Shown here piece by piece: positions 32,221 through 44,756 of a stretch of DNA of 64,000 nucleotides. The notes beneath the pieces were generated by a model. The model made no database searches and was not told where the DNA came from. It saw only the letters and a program-made list of their open reading frames with translations. The first letter of the stretch is position 1, and each line of letters starts with the position of its first letter. The position numbers and the translations under genes are program-made. Origin of the DNA: an uncultured Eubacteriales bacterium (GTDB taxonomy: Bacteria; Bacillota; Clostridia; Christensenellales; Aristaeellaceae); NCBI GenBank assembly GCA_902777335.1, contig CACYTF010000009.1:16998-80997 (forward strand), in the 5' to 3' direction.

Positions 32221-35200
32221 ATGGACAAACCCATTACGCAGGAGTGGAACTGGCAAAGCTACTTCAACTGGGCCATTCTGGAAGGCGGGCGAAACGAGTT
32301 GGCCCGCCTTTCTTCATATACTTTCGAGTGCGACCCAAACGGCGCGTGGGCCAGCATGACCACGGCCAAGGGCTTTCACGTGCAGGTGCTTCGCGCGCCG
32401 GTCAATTACAGGGAGCTGCGCCGCTATCCGCCGTGGAACCGCTTGGATTACCGGCCGCATTCCAACAGCCCTCTGGCCTTTAGCCGGTTTTATTCGTGCA
32501 CCTGCTCCCAGGGTGTCGCCGGCCAGCGCTGCCGGCACCTGGCGGCCCTGATGTTCAAATGGGAGCAGGTACACGGCCCCTTTGTCATGACCGAGACCGA
32601 CGAGGATTTCGCCGCCAGGCTGGAATCCGAACGGAAGCGGGCCGCCGAGGCGCTGCGCAAAAAGCAGCTGGTAAAGGAAAAGAAAGATAAACAGGCCAGG
32701 AAATTCCCGGCCATTGACTACGTGCTTGCCAGGGCCCCCGAAGCGCCCAAGGCGCTGTGTTTCCCGCCGGACGACATCCTGCGCGGCTCCAGGATCATGA
32801 CCAACCAATACGAGGCGGAGCTCGCGGACGCGCTGCCAATCTCCAATGAAAACGCCGGCCTGACCATGCAGGCGGTCTGCTCCCCAGGAGATAAGCAGGT
32901 GCTGGATATTTCGGGGCACATCGGCGAGAATACCATACATATCATCCTCCGCCAGGACCGTTTTTCACAGCTGACCTGTTCATGCAACCGGTCCTATATC
33001 TACGGCAGCTATTGGAACGGTATCGACAGATCCAATGCCCAGATGTGCTGCCATGCCCTGGTCCTGTGGATGCGCGCGCGGGAGCTCATCATCCGGGACA
33101 ACCCCGGCGACGTCACCGATTACAACGGCTTCCAGCTGCTCTCTCTGATGGCGGACGACGCGCAGTCGAAATCCGCGCCCATCGCCGAGGCGAAGCCCCG
33201 AAAGCGGCCGTGCGTCGCGCTGGAGCCGCGCATCACGCGGGACAGGATGTCCGACACGGTGAAGCTCAATTTTGACATCGGACGCGTCGGCGAACGGGCC
33301 TACGCGGTCAAAAGCCTGGAAAGCCTGGTTACCGCCGTAGAGGAAGAGAAGGACTATGCGATTTCCAAGGCGGCGGGGCTGCGCTTCTCGGAGGAGACCT
33401 TCACCGATTCGGCCCTGGAGTGGTACCAGCTCATACAGTCCAGGGTGAGGGCGGTGCGCCGCGTGAACGCGCGGCTGAACCGATCGTTCTACAGCTCGTC
33501 TTCCCTCTCCGTCGGCACGGGCATTCCCCTGGAGGAGAGCGACCTGGACATCGTCTATGATATGGCCGAGGGCAGCGAGATCAACTATCAGTTCGGCACC
33601 CGCACCGAGACCTGCAGGGTGCGCGTTTGCGAAGCGCTTCCCAGCGCCCGGATGCAGCTCGATCCGATCACGGCCGAGGGCAGGCTGGTCGGCCTGTCGA
33701 TCACGGGCGCCGCGCCCCGGCTGCTGCGGGGGAATCTCTATCAGTACATACTCGACACCACCTGCTTTGGCCGGGTCACGGGCGGCGAAACCGCCTTCCT
33801 GGACGCCATGCAGGAGATCGCCGACGGCACGGGCGCCTTCCAGTGCACCATCGGCGAGAGAAAGCTGGCGGAATTCTACTATCGCGTTCTGCCGGTCATG
33901 CAGCGCAATCCTCAGTTCAGCATCGTGGACAAGGTCGGCGACCTGATCGAAGGGCTTCTTCCCGCCGAGCCGCAGTTTGCCTTTTACCTGGATATCGCCG
34001 GCAACAGGATCACCTGCGACACGCGCGTCAGCTATGACGGCTTCTCATTCAGGCTGGGCAAGGCCCCGGACGCCCTTGCGCCCAGGCGGCGCGACATCGA
34101 TCAGGAGCAGCGCGTGTCGCTGGCGGTTCAACGCATCTTCCCCATCATCGACAAAGCCGCGGAGCTGTTCTGCGCGCCCAACGAGGACGACACCCTGCTC
34201 TGGATCCTGACCGACGGCATCACCGTCCTCTCGCAGTACGGTGAGGTCAACGGCAGCGACGCCTTCAAGCGCGTTCACGTCAGGCCCGCGCCGCAGCCTC
34301 GCTTTACCGTGCGCATCGAGGGCGGACTGCTGGACCTGTCCGTTCAGACGAAGGACTTGACCGAGGACGAGCTGCTGGCCCTGCTGGGCAGCTATCGGCT
34401 GAAAAAAAACTGGCACCGGCTAAGCAGCGGCGACTTCATCGATCTGAGAAACCCGGAGGCGCTGGACGCGCTGGAGGAAACCGCGCAGGCGATGGACCTG
34501 TCCCTCGAAGCGCTGATCCAGGGCGGCGCGGCGCTCCCATCCTACCGCGCCCTGTATGTGGACAGGCTTTTGGAGGAGCACAATGCCGTGGCCGCGTCCC
34601 GGGACCGGCTGTTCAAGTCGCTGATACGCTCGTTCCAAACGATCAAGGATTCGGACTTTGACGCCCCCGAGGGGCTGAGCGACGTACTGCGGCCCTACCA
34701 GCTGTACGGCTTCCGCTGGCTGTGCACGCTGGCGCAGGCGGGCTTCGGGGGGATACTCGCCGATGAGATGGGCCTGGGCAAGACCGTACAGATGCTGTCC
34801 TTCATACAGGCGCGGAAGGACGCCGGCGAGCGCCGGCCCGCCCTGGTGGTATGCCCCGCGTCGCTGGTCTACAACTGGCAGGACGAATGTCGAAAGTTCA
34901 CGCCCCGGCTGCGCATCGAAGCCCTGGCCGGGGCTCTGCGCCAGCGGAAGGCTCAGCTTTCGGACCTGTCGGCGGACCTCTACGTCACCTCCTACGACCT
35001 GCTTCGGCGGGACATCGCCCTCTATGACGCCGTCGCCTTCTCCACCGTGGTGCTGGACGAGGCGCAATACGTCAAGAACCAGAGGGCCGCGGTGTCCAAG
35101 GTCGTGCGCGTGCTGAAGGCGGAGCATCGCTTCGCGCTGACGGGCACGCCCATCGAAAACCGGCTGTCCGAGCTGTGGAGCATATTCGATTTCCTGATGC

Positions 35201-36063
35201 CCGGTTTTCTGTACTCCGCCCAGGTCTTCGGCGCGCGCTTTGAGGGCCCCATCATGAAGCAGAAGGACGCGCAGGCCACCGCGAAGCTGTCCAGGATGAC
35301 CGGTCCCTTCATACTCAGGCGCAGGAAGGCGGACGTGCTGAAGGACCTGCCCGAGAAGCTGGAGGAGACCCGCAGCTCGCAGATGGAGGAGGATCAGCGC
35401 AGGCTGTACGACGCCCAGCTTGTGCGCATGAAGGCCCTGCTGGAATCCAGCGGCAACACCGGCGAGGACAAGCTGCGCATACTGGCGGAGATCACACGGC
35501 TGCGCCAGCTCTGCTGCGACCCCTCGCTGCTCTTCGACGACTACAGCGGCTCCAGCGCCAAGCGCGCAGCCTGCCTGGAGCTGATCCAAAACGCCATGGA
35601 CGCCGGTCACCGCATGCTGGTGTTCTCTCAGTTCACTTCGATGCTGGCGCTCCTGGAGACGGACCTGAAGGCGGCGGGCATTCCCTTCTATACGCTCACG
35701 GGCGCCACGCCGAAGCTGGAGCGTCTGCGACTGGTCAACGCCTTCAACGAAGGCGACGTGCCCGTCTTCCTGATCTCGCTGAAGGCAGGCGGTACCGGCC
35801 TGAACCTGACCGGCGCCGACGTGGTCATCCACTACGATCCCTGGTGGAACCTTGCCGTACAAAACCAGGCCACCGACCGCGCCCACAGAATCGGCCAGAC
35901 CCGACAGGTCACGGTGATCAAGCTGATCGCCGCCGACACCATCGAGGAGCGCATCATCCGCCTGCAGGAGACGAAGCGGGAGCTGGCTGAGGCGATCATC
36001 AGCGGCGAAAGCACCTCTCTGATGAGCCTGAGCCGGGAAGAACTGATGGAATTGCTGTCGTAA
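32221..36063 (+). CDS. SNF2-family helicase with SWIM zinc finger
   Basis: A 1280-residue DNA-dependent ATPase of the bacterial SNF2 group. A SWIM zinc finger is near residues 93-106 (CTCSQGVAGQRCRH). A second Cys/His cluster, CSCNRSY then CCHAL, is near 258-285. The middle region matches the SNF2-associated part. The ATPase core is C-terminal: ADEMGLGKT near 848, DEAQ near 945, TGTPIENRLSELWSIFDF, and the helicase C motif AHRIGQTRQ near 1220. It probably remodels DNA-protein complexes in repair or transcription. It begins 14 bases after clpX but has no clear ribosome binding site. Codon use seems slightly less GC-extreme than its neighbours (by eye). Confidence 0.93.
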   Translation: MDKPITQEWNWQSYFNWAILEGGRNELARLSSYTFECDPNGAWASMTTAKGFHVQVLRAPVNYRELRRYPPWNRLDYRPHSNSPLAFSRFYSCTCSQGVAGQRCRHLAALMFKWEQVHGPFVMTETDEDFAARLESERKRAAEALRKKQLVKEKKDKQARKFPAIDYVLARAPEAPKALCFPPDDILRGSRIMTNQYEAELADALPISNENAGLTMQAVCSPGDKQVLDISGHIGENTIHIILRQDRFSQLTCSCNRSYIYGSYWNGIDRSNAQMCCHALVLWMRARELIIRDNPGDVTDYNGFQLLSLMADDAQSKSAPIAEAKPRKRPCVALEPRITRDRMSDTVKLNFDIGRVGERAYAVKSLESLVTAVEEEKDYAISKAAGLRFSEETFTDSALEWYQLIQSRVRAVRRVNARLNRSFYSSSSLSVGTGIPLEESDLDIVYDMAEGSEINYQFGTRTETCRVRVCEALPSARMQLDPITAEGRLVGLSITGAAPRLLRGNLYQYILDTTCFGRVTGGETAFLDAMQEIADGTGAFQCTIGERKLAEFYYRVLPVMQRNPQFSIVDKVGDLIEGLLPAEPQFAFYLDIAGNRITCDTRVSYDGFSFRLGKAPDALAPRRRDIDQEQRVSLAVQRIFPIIDKAAELFCAPNEDDTLLWILTDGITVLSQYGEVNGSDAFKRVHVRPAPQPRFTVRIEGGLLDLSVQTKDLTEDELLALLGSYRLKKNWHRLSSGDFIDLRNPEALDALEETAQAMDLSLEALIQGGAALPSYRALYVDRLLEEHNAVAASRDRLFKSLIRSFQTIKDSDFDAPEGLSDVLRPYQLYGFRWLCTLAQAGFGGILADEMGLGKTVQMLSFIQARKDAGERRPALVVCPASLVYNWQDECRKFTPRLRIEALAGALRQRKAQLSDLSADLYVTSYDLLRRDIALYDAVAFSTVVLDEAQYVKNQRAAVSKVVRVLKAEHRFALTGTPIENRLSELWSIFDFLMPGFLYSAQVFGARFEGPIMKQKDAQATAKLSRMTGPFILRRRKADVLKDLPEKLEETRSSQMEEDQRRLYDAQLVRMKALLESSGNTGEDKLRILAEITRLRQLCCDPSLLFDDYSGSSAKRAACLELIQNAMDAGHRMLVFSQFTSMLALLETDLKAAGIPFYTLTGATPKLERLRLVNAFNEGDVPVFLISLKAGGTGLNLTGADVVIHYDPWWNLAVQNQATDRAHRIGQTRQVTVIKLIAADTIEERIIRLQETKRELAEAIISGESTSLMSLSREELMELLS

Positions 36064-36080
36064 AACCCCATGTAAACATC

Positions 36081-36120
36081 GGCGCGGCCTTCCCTCGAAT
36101 AGGAAGGCCGCGCCGCTCCT
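36081..36120 (+). terminator. Intrinsic terminator after the SNF2 gene
   Basis: GGCGCGGCCTTCC and GGAAGGCCGCGCC form a perfect 13-bp stem with an eight-base loop, followed by GCTCCTTTT. Confidence 0.8.
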
Positions 36121-36144
36121 TTATGGCGCCTCACGTTTTCCTTT

Positions 36145-36314
36145 GGGAGCCCCCTCTCAGGCGCTTCGCGCCAGCTCTCCCCGTCACCGGGGCGAGCCAA
36201 GGCTGCCGCGCGGGTACGCTTACCTTGAGCACTACACTATCCCCCTTGCCGCGCCCCCGTGAGGGGGGCCGCAGCCCCCGGAAGAGGTGCCCGCAGGGCG
36301 GAGAGGGGCTCCCC
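36145..36314. repeat. MITE-like element with imperfect terminal inverted repeats
   Basis: GGGAGCCCCCTCTC (36145-36158) is nearly the reverse complement of GAGAGGGGCTCCCC (36301-36314). Inside are small stems such as GGCGCTTCGCGCC and CCCCGTCACCGGGG. The gap 36064-36345 holds no gene. Elements beginning with this kind of GGGAGCCCCCTCTC end are common in gut Firmicutes assemblies (recall, not a search). Confidence 0.65.
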
Positions 36315-36345
36315 ACAAGCCTACGTGACAGCCCTCTATTTCGAG

Positions 36346-40025
<3,680 letters not shown>

Positions 40026-40058
40026 ACGCACCCCCACAGATCAGGTATCACCCCTATA

Positions 40059-40087
40059 ACTATACACGAGCGGGCACAAAATGTCAA
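40059..40087 (-). promoter_or_regulatory. Sigma-A promoter of the secreted protein-GH2 operon
   Basis: TTGACA (40082-40087), 17 bases, TATAGT (40059-40064) on the minus strand. I see no obvious operator next to it. Confidence 0.82.
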
Positions 40088-40112
40088 CGCCTGAAAGGTT
40101 ATAACCCAAAGA

Positions 40113-40145
40113 CAGCGCCTCCGTTCCGCCGGAACGGAGGCGCTG
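40113..40145 (-). terminator. Intrinsic hairpin after the L,D-transpeptidase gene
   Basis: Perfect 15-bp arms, CAGCGCCTCCGTTCC and its complement, with a three-base loop. It follows the gene at 40158 on the minus strand; the tail TCTTTGGGTT is only moderately T-rich. Confidence 0.75.
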
Positions 40146-40157
40146 CCTGAAGCGGCG

Positions 40158-41522
40158 TCACTCCTGTATGACCACCGTGGTGCCCTCGGGGCAGGTTTCG
40201 TAAATCCACTTGGCGTCCTTCACCTTCATGCGGATGCAGCCGTGGGACGCGCGATAGCCCAGGCCCGTGTCGCTGGGCGTTCCCTTGGGCTTCTCGGTGG
40301 TGTTGGAGTGGAACAGCACGCCGCCCACGATGTGGTAGGCCCACTTGGCGTAGCAACCGAAATCCTTGAAGTAGTACCACTCGTCGCCCGTCTTGCCGCC
40401 GGCCTGGTAGGTGCCCAGGGGCGTGGGATTGTCCTTGGTGCCGGTGGCGCAGATGAAGGTGTGGGTGGGGCCCTCAAAGGTGGAGCCCGTCCACTCCATG
40501 ACGTACACCCGCTGGTCGGACACGTCCACGATCAGCTTGTAGGGGAACACGTACTCCTCGGCCTCCTCGGCCAGTATCGAGAACAGCAGCATCTGGGTGC
40601 CGTAGTCGGCGACGCCGGTCTCCTTCAGGCCGTTCTTGCGCTGGAAGTACCGAAGGGCCATGTCCGAAAGATCGCCGAACACGCCGTCCGGATCGTAGAG
40701 GTAGCCCAGCGTGTGCAGGCGGTTCTGCACGCGCAGCGCCTCGATGCCCGAATCGCCCCGGGAGACGTTCTGGTGGTACAGCGTGAAGGGCAGCGTGCCG
40801 TTCACATAGTCCATCACGGTGGGTGTGATGGAGGCGTCCGTCAGCGGGTCACTGGTGGGCGCGGGCGTGGCCAGCGGCACGTCCTGCACCCTGGGCATCT
40901 CGTTGAACCGGCCCTCGGGGTTGGGGGTGGCGGTGGGGATCGGGGTGGGCGTGATGCCAAAGCCGGGGTTCAGGCCGGTCATGTAGGCCTTGAAGTTGCG
41001 GATGGCCTCCTCGGTGCGCGAGCCGGTCTGGCCGTCCACCAGGCCGCTGTAGAAGCCCCAGAGGCTCAGCATGCTCTGCACCTTGTTCAGCTCGCCGCCG
41101 AACATGCTGTCGTCGGACAGCGCCACGACCAGCTTCGACACGTCGGAGTACAGCAGCTTCTGGGTCTCGTCGTCGGCGACGCCCGTCTCCGGCAGGTTGT
41201 TGTTCCGCTGGAACGCCAGCACGGCGCTCTGGGTGTCCTCGCCGAACACGCCGTCCGCGGGCGTGCGCAGGTAGCGCAGCTCGATCAGCCGGTTCTGCAG
41301 AAACACGATGTAGGCGGTGCTGTCTTCGCCGTCCCGATCGCCCAGCTTCAGCGTGGGGTACTTCCCCGACGCCGCCGGCTGCACCGCCGGCGCGCCGCTG
41401 TCGGAGCTTCCGGAGCTGCCCGAGCCGAAGAGCGCCTCCTTGGCGGAGATCGCCAGAGCGCTCTGGCACAGCATCGCCGCGAGCAATACAGGTATGATCA
41501 GCTTGAACCATGCGCGTCGCAT
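40158..41522 (-). CDS. Secreted L,D-transpeptidase with peptidoglycan-binding domains
   Basis: A 454-residue exported enzyme. The signal peptide (1-24) ends ALA. Peptidoglycan-binding units are visible from about 50 to 180 (VFLQNRLIELRYLRTPADGVFG and the unit after KVQSMLSLWGFYSGLVDG) and at about 260-330 (VQNRLHTLGYLYDPDGVFG). A Pro/Thr linker (TPTPIPTATPNPE) lies between. The C-terminal YkuD domain (about 345-454) has SHGCIRMKV with catalytic Cys429. The order is the reverse of the other transpeptidase at 21185-23155, so the two probably act at different wall sites. GGAGGTG lies about 11 bases before the ATG. A TATAAT box is present at 41578-41583 (minus strand) with a poor -35. Confidence 0.93.
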   Translation of the reverse strand: MRRAWFKLIIPVLLAAMLCQSALAISAKEALFGSGSSGSSDSGAPAVQPAASGKYPTLKLGDRDGEDSTAYIVFLQNRLIELRYLRTPADGVFGEDTQSAVLAFQRNNNLPETGVADDETQKLLYSDVSKLVVALSDDSMFGGELNKVQSMLSLWGFYSGLVDGQTGSRTEEAIRNFKAYMTGLNPGFGITPTPIPTATPNPEGRFNEMPRVQDVPLATPAPTSDPLTDASITPTVMDYVNGTLPFTLYHQNVSRGDSGIEALRVQNRLHTLGYLYDPDGVFGDLSDMALRYFQRKNGLKETGVADYGTQMLLFSILAEEAEEYVFPYKLIVDVSDQRVYVMEWTGSTFEGPTHTFICATGTKDNPTPLGTYQAGGKTGDEWYYFKDFGCYAKWAYHIVGGVLFHSNTTEKPKGTPSDTGLGYRASHGCIRMKVKDAKWIYETCPEGTTVVIQE

Positions 41523-41634
41523 TGGGTTTTCGCACCTCCGTCACCGGCGCAGAAGGCCGCAGTGTGTATGTATTGGTATTATAACCCTGCCACTGGGATT
41601 TACCATGGCGATTCATTTAAGATTGTGTTGTATG

Positions 41635-41766
41635 TCACAATTTGGTCGCATCGGTGGCCGCCGGGGCGACGATCACCGTCTCGCCGCTCTCCACCACGGC
41701 AAACCGGCAGCCCGAGAGCAAAAGCGCCGCCATGAGCAGAAGCGCCGTCAGGACCGCGCGTTTCAC
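41635..41766 (-). CDS. Small lipoprotein, 43 residues
   Basis: GTG start at 41766 with GGGGG seven bases upstream and a GGAGG-rich leader. The product begins VKRAVLTALLLMAALLLSGC, a signal peptide with a lipobox (LSGC, Cys20), and has only 23 residues after the modified Cys. It would be a short membrane-tethered peptide. The opening VKRAVLTALLL resembles the starts of nearby secreted proteins. It follows the isomerase gene by 75 bases, beyond a hairpin. It could be real or the truncated start of a longer lipoprotein gene. Confidence 0.65.
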   Translation of the reverse strand: MKRAVLTALLLMAALLLSGCRFAVVESGETVIVAPAATDATKL

Positions 41767-41797
41767 AGCGCATCCCCCTCCTCCTTAAGAGAAAATC

Positions 41798-41823
41798 GCC
41801 GCGGGCGCGCATGCGCCCGCGGC
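41798..41823 (-). terminator. Hairpin after the isomerase gene
   Basis: GCCGCGGGCGC and GCGCCCGCGGC form a strong stem with a four-base loop. On the minus strand ATTTTCTC follows, a weak T-run, so read-through into the small lipoprotein is possible. Confidence 0.7.
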
Positions 41824-41841
41824 ACTGTCGTTCGGTTTGGA

Positions 41842-43329
41842 TTACGCGAAGGGGTTCTCGCTCTTGTAGTACACGCCCTTCGGCTGGTTGAAGCTGATCT
41901 TCTCGATGCCCAGGTACTTGAGCACCTCGTAGATCGCCTTGCCGGCATGGCCGAAGGCCACGGCGCCGTGATGCGGATAGCCGTCCTCGATCAGCACGTG
42001 GCGATAGAAGCGGTTCATCTCCGGAATCGCGAACACGCCGATGCCGCCGAAGGACTGGGTGGCCACGGGCAGCACCTCGCCCTGGGCGATGTAGGCCTGC
42101 AGCACGCTGTCCTTGTTGCCCTGGAGGCGATAGAAGGTGATCTTGCCGGGCGCGATGTCGCCCTCGAGGGTGCCGCGGGTGATGTCGGGCTCTCCGCCGC
42201 CCTCAAGGCCGCGGTTCATGATCAGCTGATACTTCATGGTGCCCTTGGTCAGACGGCACATGGGGGTGTTGCCGCAGTGGAAGCCCATGAAGGTCTCGTT
42301 GTGGCGATAGTCGAACTTGCCCTTGATGCTCTTCTCGTACATGTCGGCGGGCACGCTGTTGTTGATGTCCAGCAGCGTCACGGGCTCGCCGGTCACGCAG
42401 GTGCCGATGTACTCGGACAGCGCGCCGTAGATGTCCACCTCGCAGGCGGTGCAGATGCCCATGGCGGTCAGGCGGCTGTTCACGTAGCAGGGCACGAAGC
42501 CGAACTCGGTCTGGAACGCCGGCCAGCACTTGTTGGCCATCACCACGTACTTGCAGGTGCCCTTGTTGGCCTCGATCCAATCCAGCAGGGTCAGCTCATA
42601 CTGGGCCAGCCTGGGCAGTATGCCGGGCATCTTGTTGCCCTCGCCCAGCTCCTCCTCCATTTCCTTGATCTTGGCGGGGATGCGGGGGTCGTTGGCGTGC
42701 TCCTTGTAGGCCTTCAGCAGGTCCAGCTCGGAGTTCTCCTGCACGTTGACGCCCAGCTTGAACAGCGGCGCGATGGGAGCGTTGCAGGCCAGGAAGTCGA
42801 AGGGACGGGGGCCGAAGGTGATGATCTTCAGGTCCTGCAGGCCCAGCAGCGTGCGGGCGATGGGCACAAAGCCGATGATCTCATTGGCGCAGTACTCGGC
42901 GTCGCCCACCGGATACTCGGGGATGTAAGCCTTGATGCCGGACAGCTTCAGGTTGTAGGAAGCGTTCAGCATGCCGCAATAGGCGTCGCCGCGGTCGCTG
43001 GACAGCACGCCGATGTTCTCCTCCGCCGCCGCGATGTACATCACGGGGCCGCCGAACTTCTTCGCGATCAGCGTCTCGGGGCCCTCGGGGCCGAAGTTGC
43101 CGAGGAACACGACCAGCGCGTTGATGCCGGACTTTTTGATCTCCTCATAGGCCTCGTCCACGTTGGCGTCGATGCCGCCCTCGATGATGGTCTGACACTC
43201 GTAGATGTCAAAGTCCTTTTCCTTTAGCTTCGCCACGATGGCCTGGCGGCGCTTTTCGGAGAGGGTGATCGGGAAGCAGTCGCGGCTGACCGCGAGAATG
43301 CCCATCTTGACCTGCGGAATGTTGTTCAT
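41842..43329 (-). CDS. L-fucose/L-arabinose isomerase family protein
   Basis: A 495-residue sugar isomerase of the fucose/arabinose isomerase fold. Visible features are a Rossmann-like N-terminus (MGILAVSRDCFPITL), AYCGMLNASYNLKLSG, VVMANKCWPAFQTEFGFVPC, a Cys/Asp/Glu-rich metal region (CTACEVDIYGALSEYI) and GFHCGNTP near the active site. The substrate cannot be settled by eye; L-fucose and L-arabinose are the best candidates. No kinase or aldolase gene is adjacent. GGAGG lies just before the ATG. Own promoter at 43385-43413. Confidence 0.87.
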   Translation of the reverse strand: MNNIPQVKMGILAVSRDCFPITLSEKRRQAIVAKLKEKDFDIYECQTIIEGGIDANVDEAYEEIKKSGINALVVFLGNFGPEGPETLIAKKFGGPVMYIAAAEENIGVLSSDRGDAYCGMLNASYNLKLSGIKAYIPEYPVGDAEYCANEIIGFVPIARTLLGLQDLKIITFGPRPFDFLACNAPIAPLFKLGVNVQENSELDLLKAYKEHANDPRIPAKIKEMEEELGEGNKMPGILPRLAQYELTLLDWIEANKGTCKYVVMANKCWPAFQTEFGFVPCYVNSRLTAMGICTACEVDIYGALSEYIGTCVTGEPVTLLDINNSVPADMYEKSIKGKFDYRHNETFMGFHCGNTPMCRLTKGTMKYQLIMNRGLEGGGEPDITRGTLEGDIAPGKITFYRLQGNKDSVLQAYIAQGEVLPVATQSFGGIGVFAIPEMNRFYRHVLIEDGYPHHGAVAFGHAGKAIYEVLKYLGIEKISFNQPKGVYYKSENPFA

Positions 43330-43384
43330 AGGTATCTCCTCCTTTTATATTTGCAGCATAAATGATACTACACCGGATAACCCA

Positions 43385-43413
43385 ATAATAACATGCTTTG
43401 ACGGCATAGTCAA
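43385..43413 (-). promoter_or_regulatory. Sigma-A promoter of the isomerase gene
   Basis: TTGACT (43408-43413), 17 bases, TATTAT (43385-43390) on the minus strand. Overlapping TTGACTATGCCGTCAA forms a short inverted repeat (TTGAC/GTCAA) that could be an operator (inference). Confidence 0.72.
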
Positions 43414-43468
43414 GGGCCAATTGTGGTTTTTATGACGCCGTTCATAGCAATTATTGTCCCCCAGTACC

Positions 43469-44692
43469 TCAGAATACGCCCCGGCTGCCGGTGTAGGTCG
43501 TGCCGTCGTTCAGCGTCAGGGCCGTGAACTTGGCCGATATCCAGCATTCCTCGCCGTAGTGGCTGCAGTGGTACCAGCAGGTGCCGGAGCCGTCCCGTTT
43601 GGCGTCGCCCAGGTAGCCCAGCACCTCGCCGCCGAACAGCAGGCCCAGGGCGTCGTAGCCGGTGCCGGGGCCTGAGCGCAGGATCAGGTCGGCGCCCCGG
43701 TTGACGGCGCTGACCGTGCCCTCGGCGCCCTTCAGGTATTCCCGGTTGTAGTTCAGCGATTCGGGCAGCAGCACGTCCAGGTATTCGATGCAGATGTAGC
43801 CCCGCTGGCCGTTGTACGAGGCCTCCACGAACCAGCGGTCGTTGCCGGAGTACGCGGCGTTGCCGTGCACCTGCACCAGCGCGCCCAGGGGCACCTCGCA
43901 CAGCAGCGACGCCTTCGTGGAGGGCGCGCTGCGCAGCGATACGCCGCTCTTGCAGTTGACCACCTCGGCCTGCACCGGATAAGCGATGCCCGCCTCGCCC
44001 GCGTCCGGCGCGTCGCCCTCGGGCTCGGGCAGAAGCTCCGCCCGCGGCGACTGCGCGGCCGGGGCCGGCTCATCATCGTCGATGAACCGCCACACCGTCT
44101 CCTCCTCCTCAGCTTCCGCCGCTTCCGCCGGTTCCGCCATCCCCTCTCCGCTGAAGCCCGCGCCGCTGGTGCGGTTGTACAGCGCCGTGAAGGGCAGCGT
44201 CTGCTGGTCGGTGACGGCCAGCTTCATGCGCAGCCAATCCACCAGCTCCTCGGGCAGGGCGTCGATGTAGGCCCCGGCCATGAAGAAGCTCAGCGTGTCG
44301 CCCTGGGCGATGCCGTAGGGCTCGATCGGCAGGTACAGCACGATGTCGTCCACGCAGGGCTCCAGATCTTCATAGGTCAACTCCAGCACCCGGCATTCCA
44401 GCTCCTGGGCGCTGGAGTGCTCCGGCGGCGAGATCCGCCCGGAGAAGGAGACGCAGTAGGTCACGCCGTCGTAGTGGACGCCGTTGTACTCGCCGGTTTC
44501 AAACTCGTTATCGTGATAGCTGCCGGTAAAGCCGCCGTTTGCGTCAATGAAAAGCTCGGTGCACCAGCCGCCGGCGCCGCTGGAAAAGTCGTAGCTGCCC
44601 GCCACGTCCGCAAAGGCATTCTCGGCGCGCGCCGGAAGGGCGGCGCACAGCATCAGCGCCAGCGCGGCACAGAGTATCCGCTTCACATCCAT
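43469..44692 (-). CDS. Secreted protein with C-terminal SH3-like domains, unknown function
   Basis: 407 residues from the ATG at 44692. A GTG at 44686 has better spacing to GGAGG and would give VKRILCAALAL, matching the start of other secreted proteins here. Signal peptide to about ARA (residue 23). Residues 25-175 form a beta-rich domain (GGWCTELFIDANGGFTGSYHD). An acidic linker with AEEEET follows. Two bacterial SH3-like units end the protein (VVNCKSGVSLRSAPSTKASL and ADLILRSGPGTGYDALG). The SH3 units suggest wall binding. Nothing shows an enzymatic role. Confidence 0.75.
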   Translation of the reverse strand: MDVKRILCAALALMLCAALPARAENAFADVAGSYDFSSGAGGWCTELFIDANGGFTGSYHDNEFETGEYNGVHYDGVTYCVSFSGRISPPEHSSAQELECRVLELTYEDLEPCVDDIVLYLPIEPYGIAQGDTLSFFMAGAYIDALPEELVDWLRMKLAVTDQQTLPFTALYNRTSGAGFSGEGMAEPAEAAEAEEEETVWRFIDDDEPAPAAQSPRAELLPEPEGDAPDAGEAGIAYPVQAEVVNCKSGVSLRSAPSTKASLLCEVPLGALVQVHGNAAYSGNDRWFVEASYNGQRGYICIEYLDVLLPESLNYNREYLKGAEGTVSAVNRGADLILRSGPGTGYDALGLLFGGEVLGYLGDAKRDGSGTCWYHCSHYGEECWISAKFTALTLNDGTTYTGSRGVF

Positions 44693-44719
44693 TCGCCTCC
44701 TCATACAGTCGTTGAACGG

Positions 44720-44749
44720 CGCCGCGCCGGACATGCGTCCGGCGCGGCG
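44720..44749 (-). terminator. Strong hairpin after asnS
   Basis: CGCCGCGCCGGAC and GTCCGGCGCGGCG form a 13-bp stem with a four-base loop. No T-run follows on the minus strand, so termination may be partial and let asnS transcripts continue into the gene at 43469-44692. Confidence 0.5.
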
Positions 44750-44756
44750 GTTAAAA

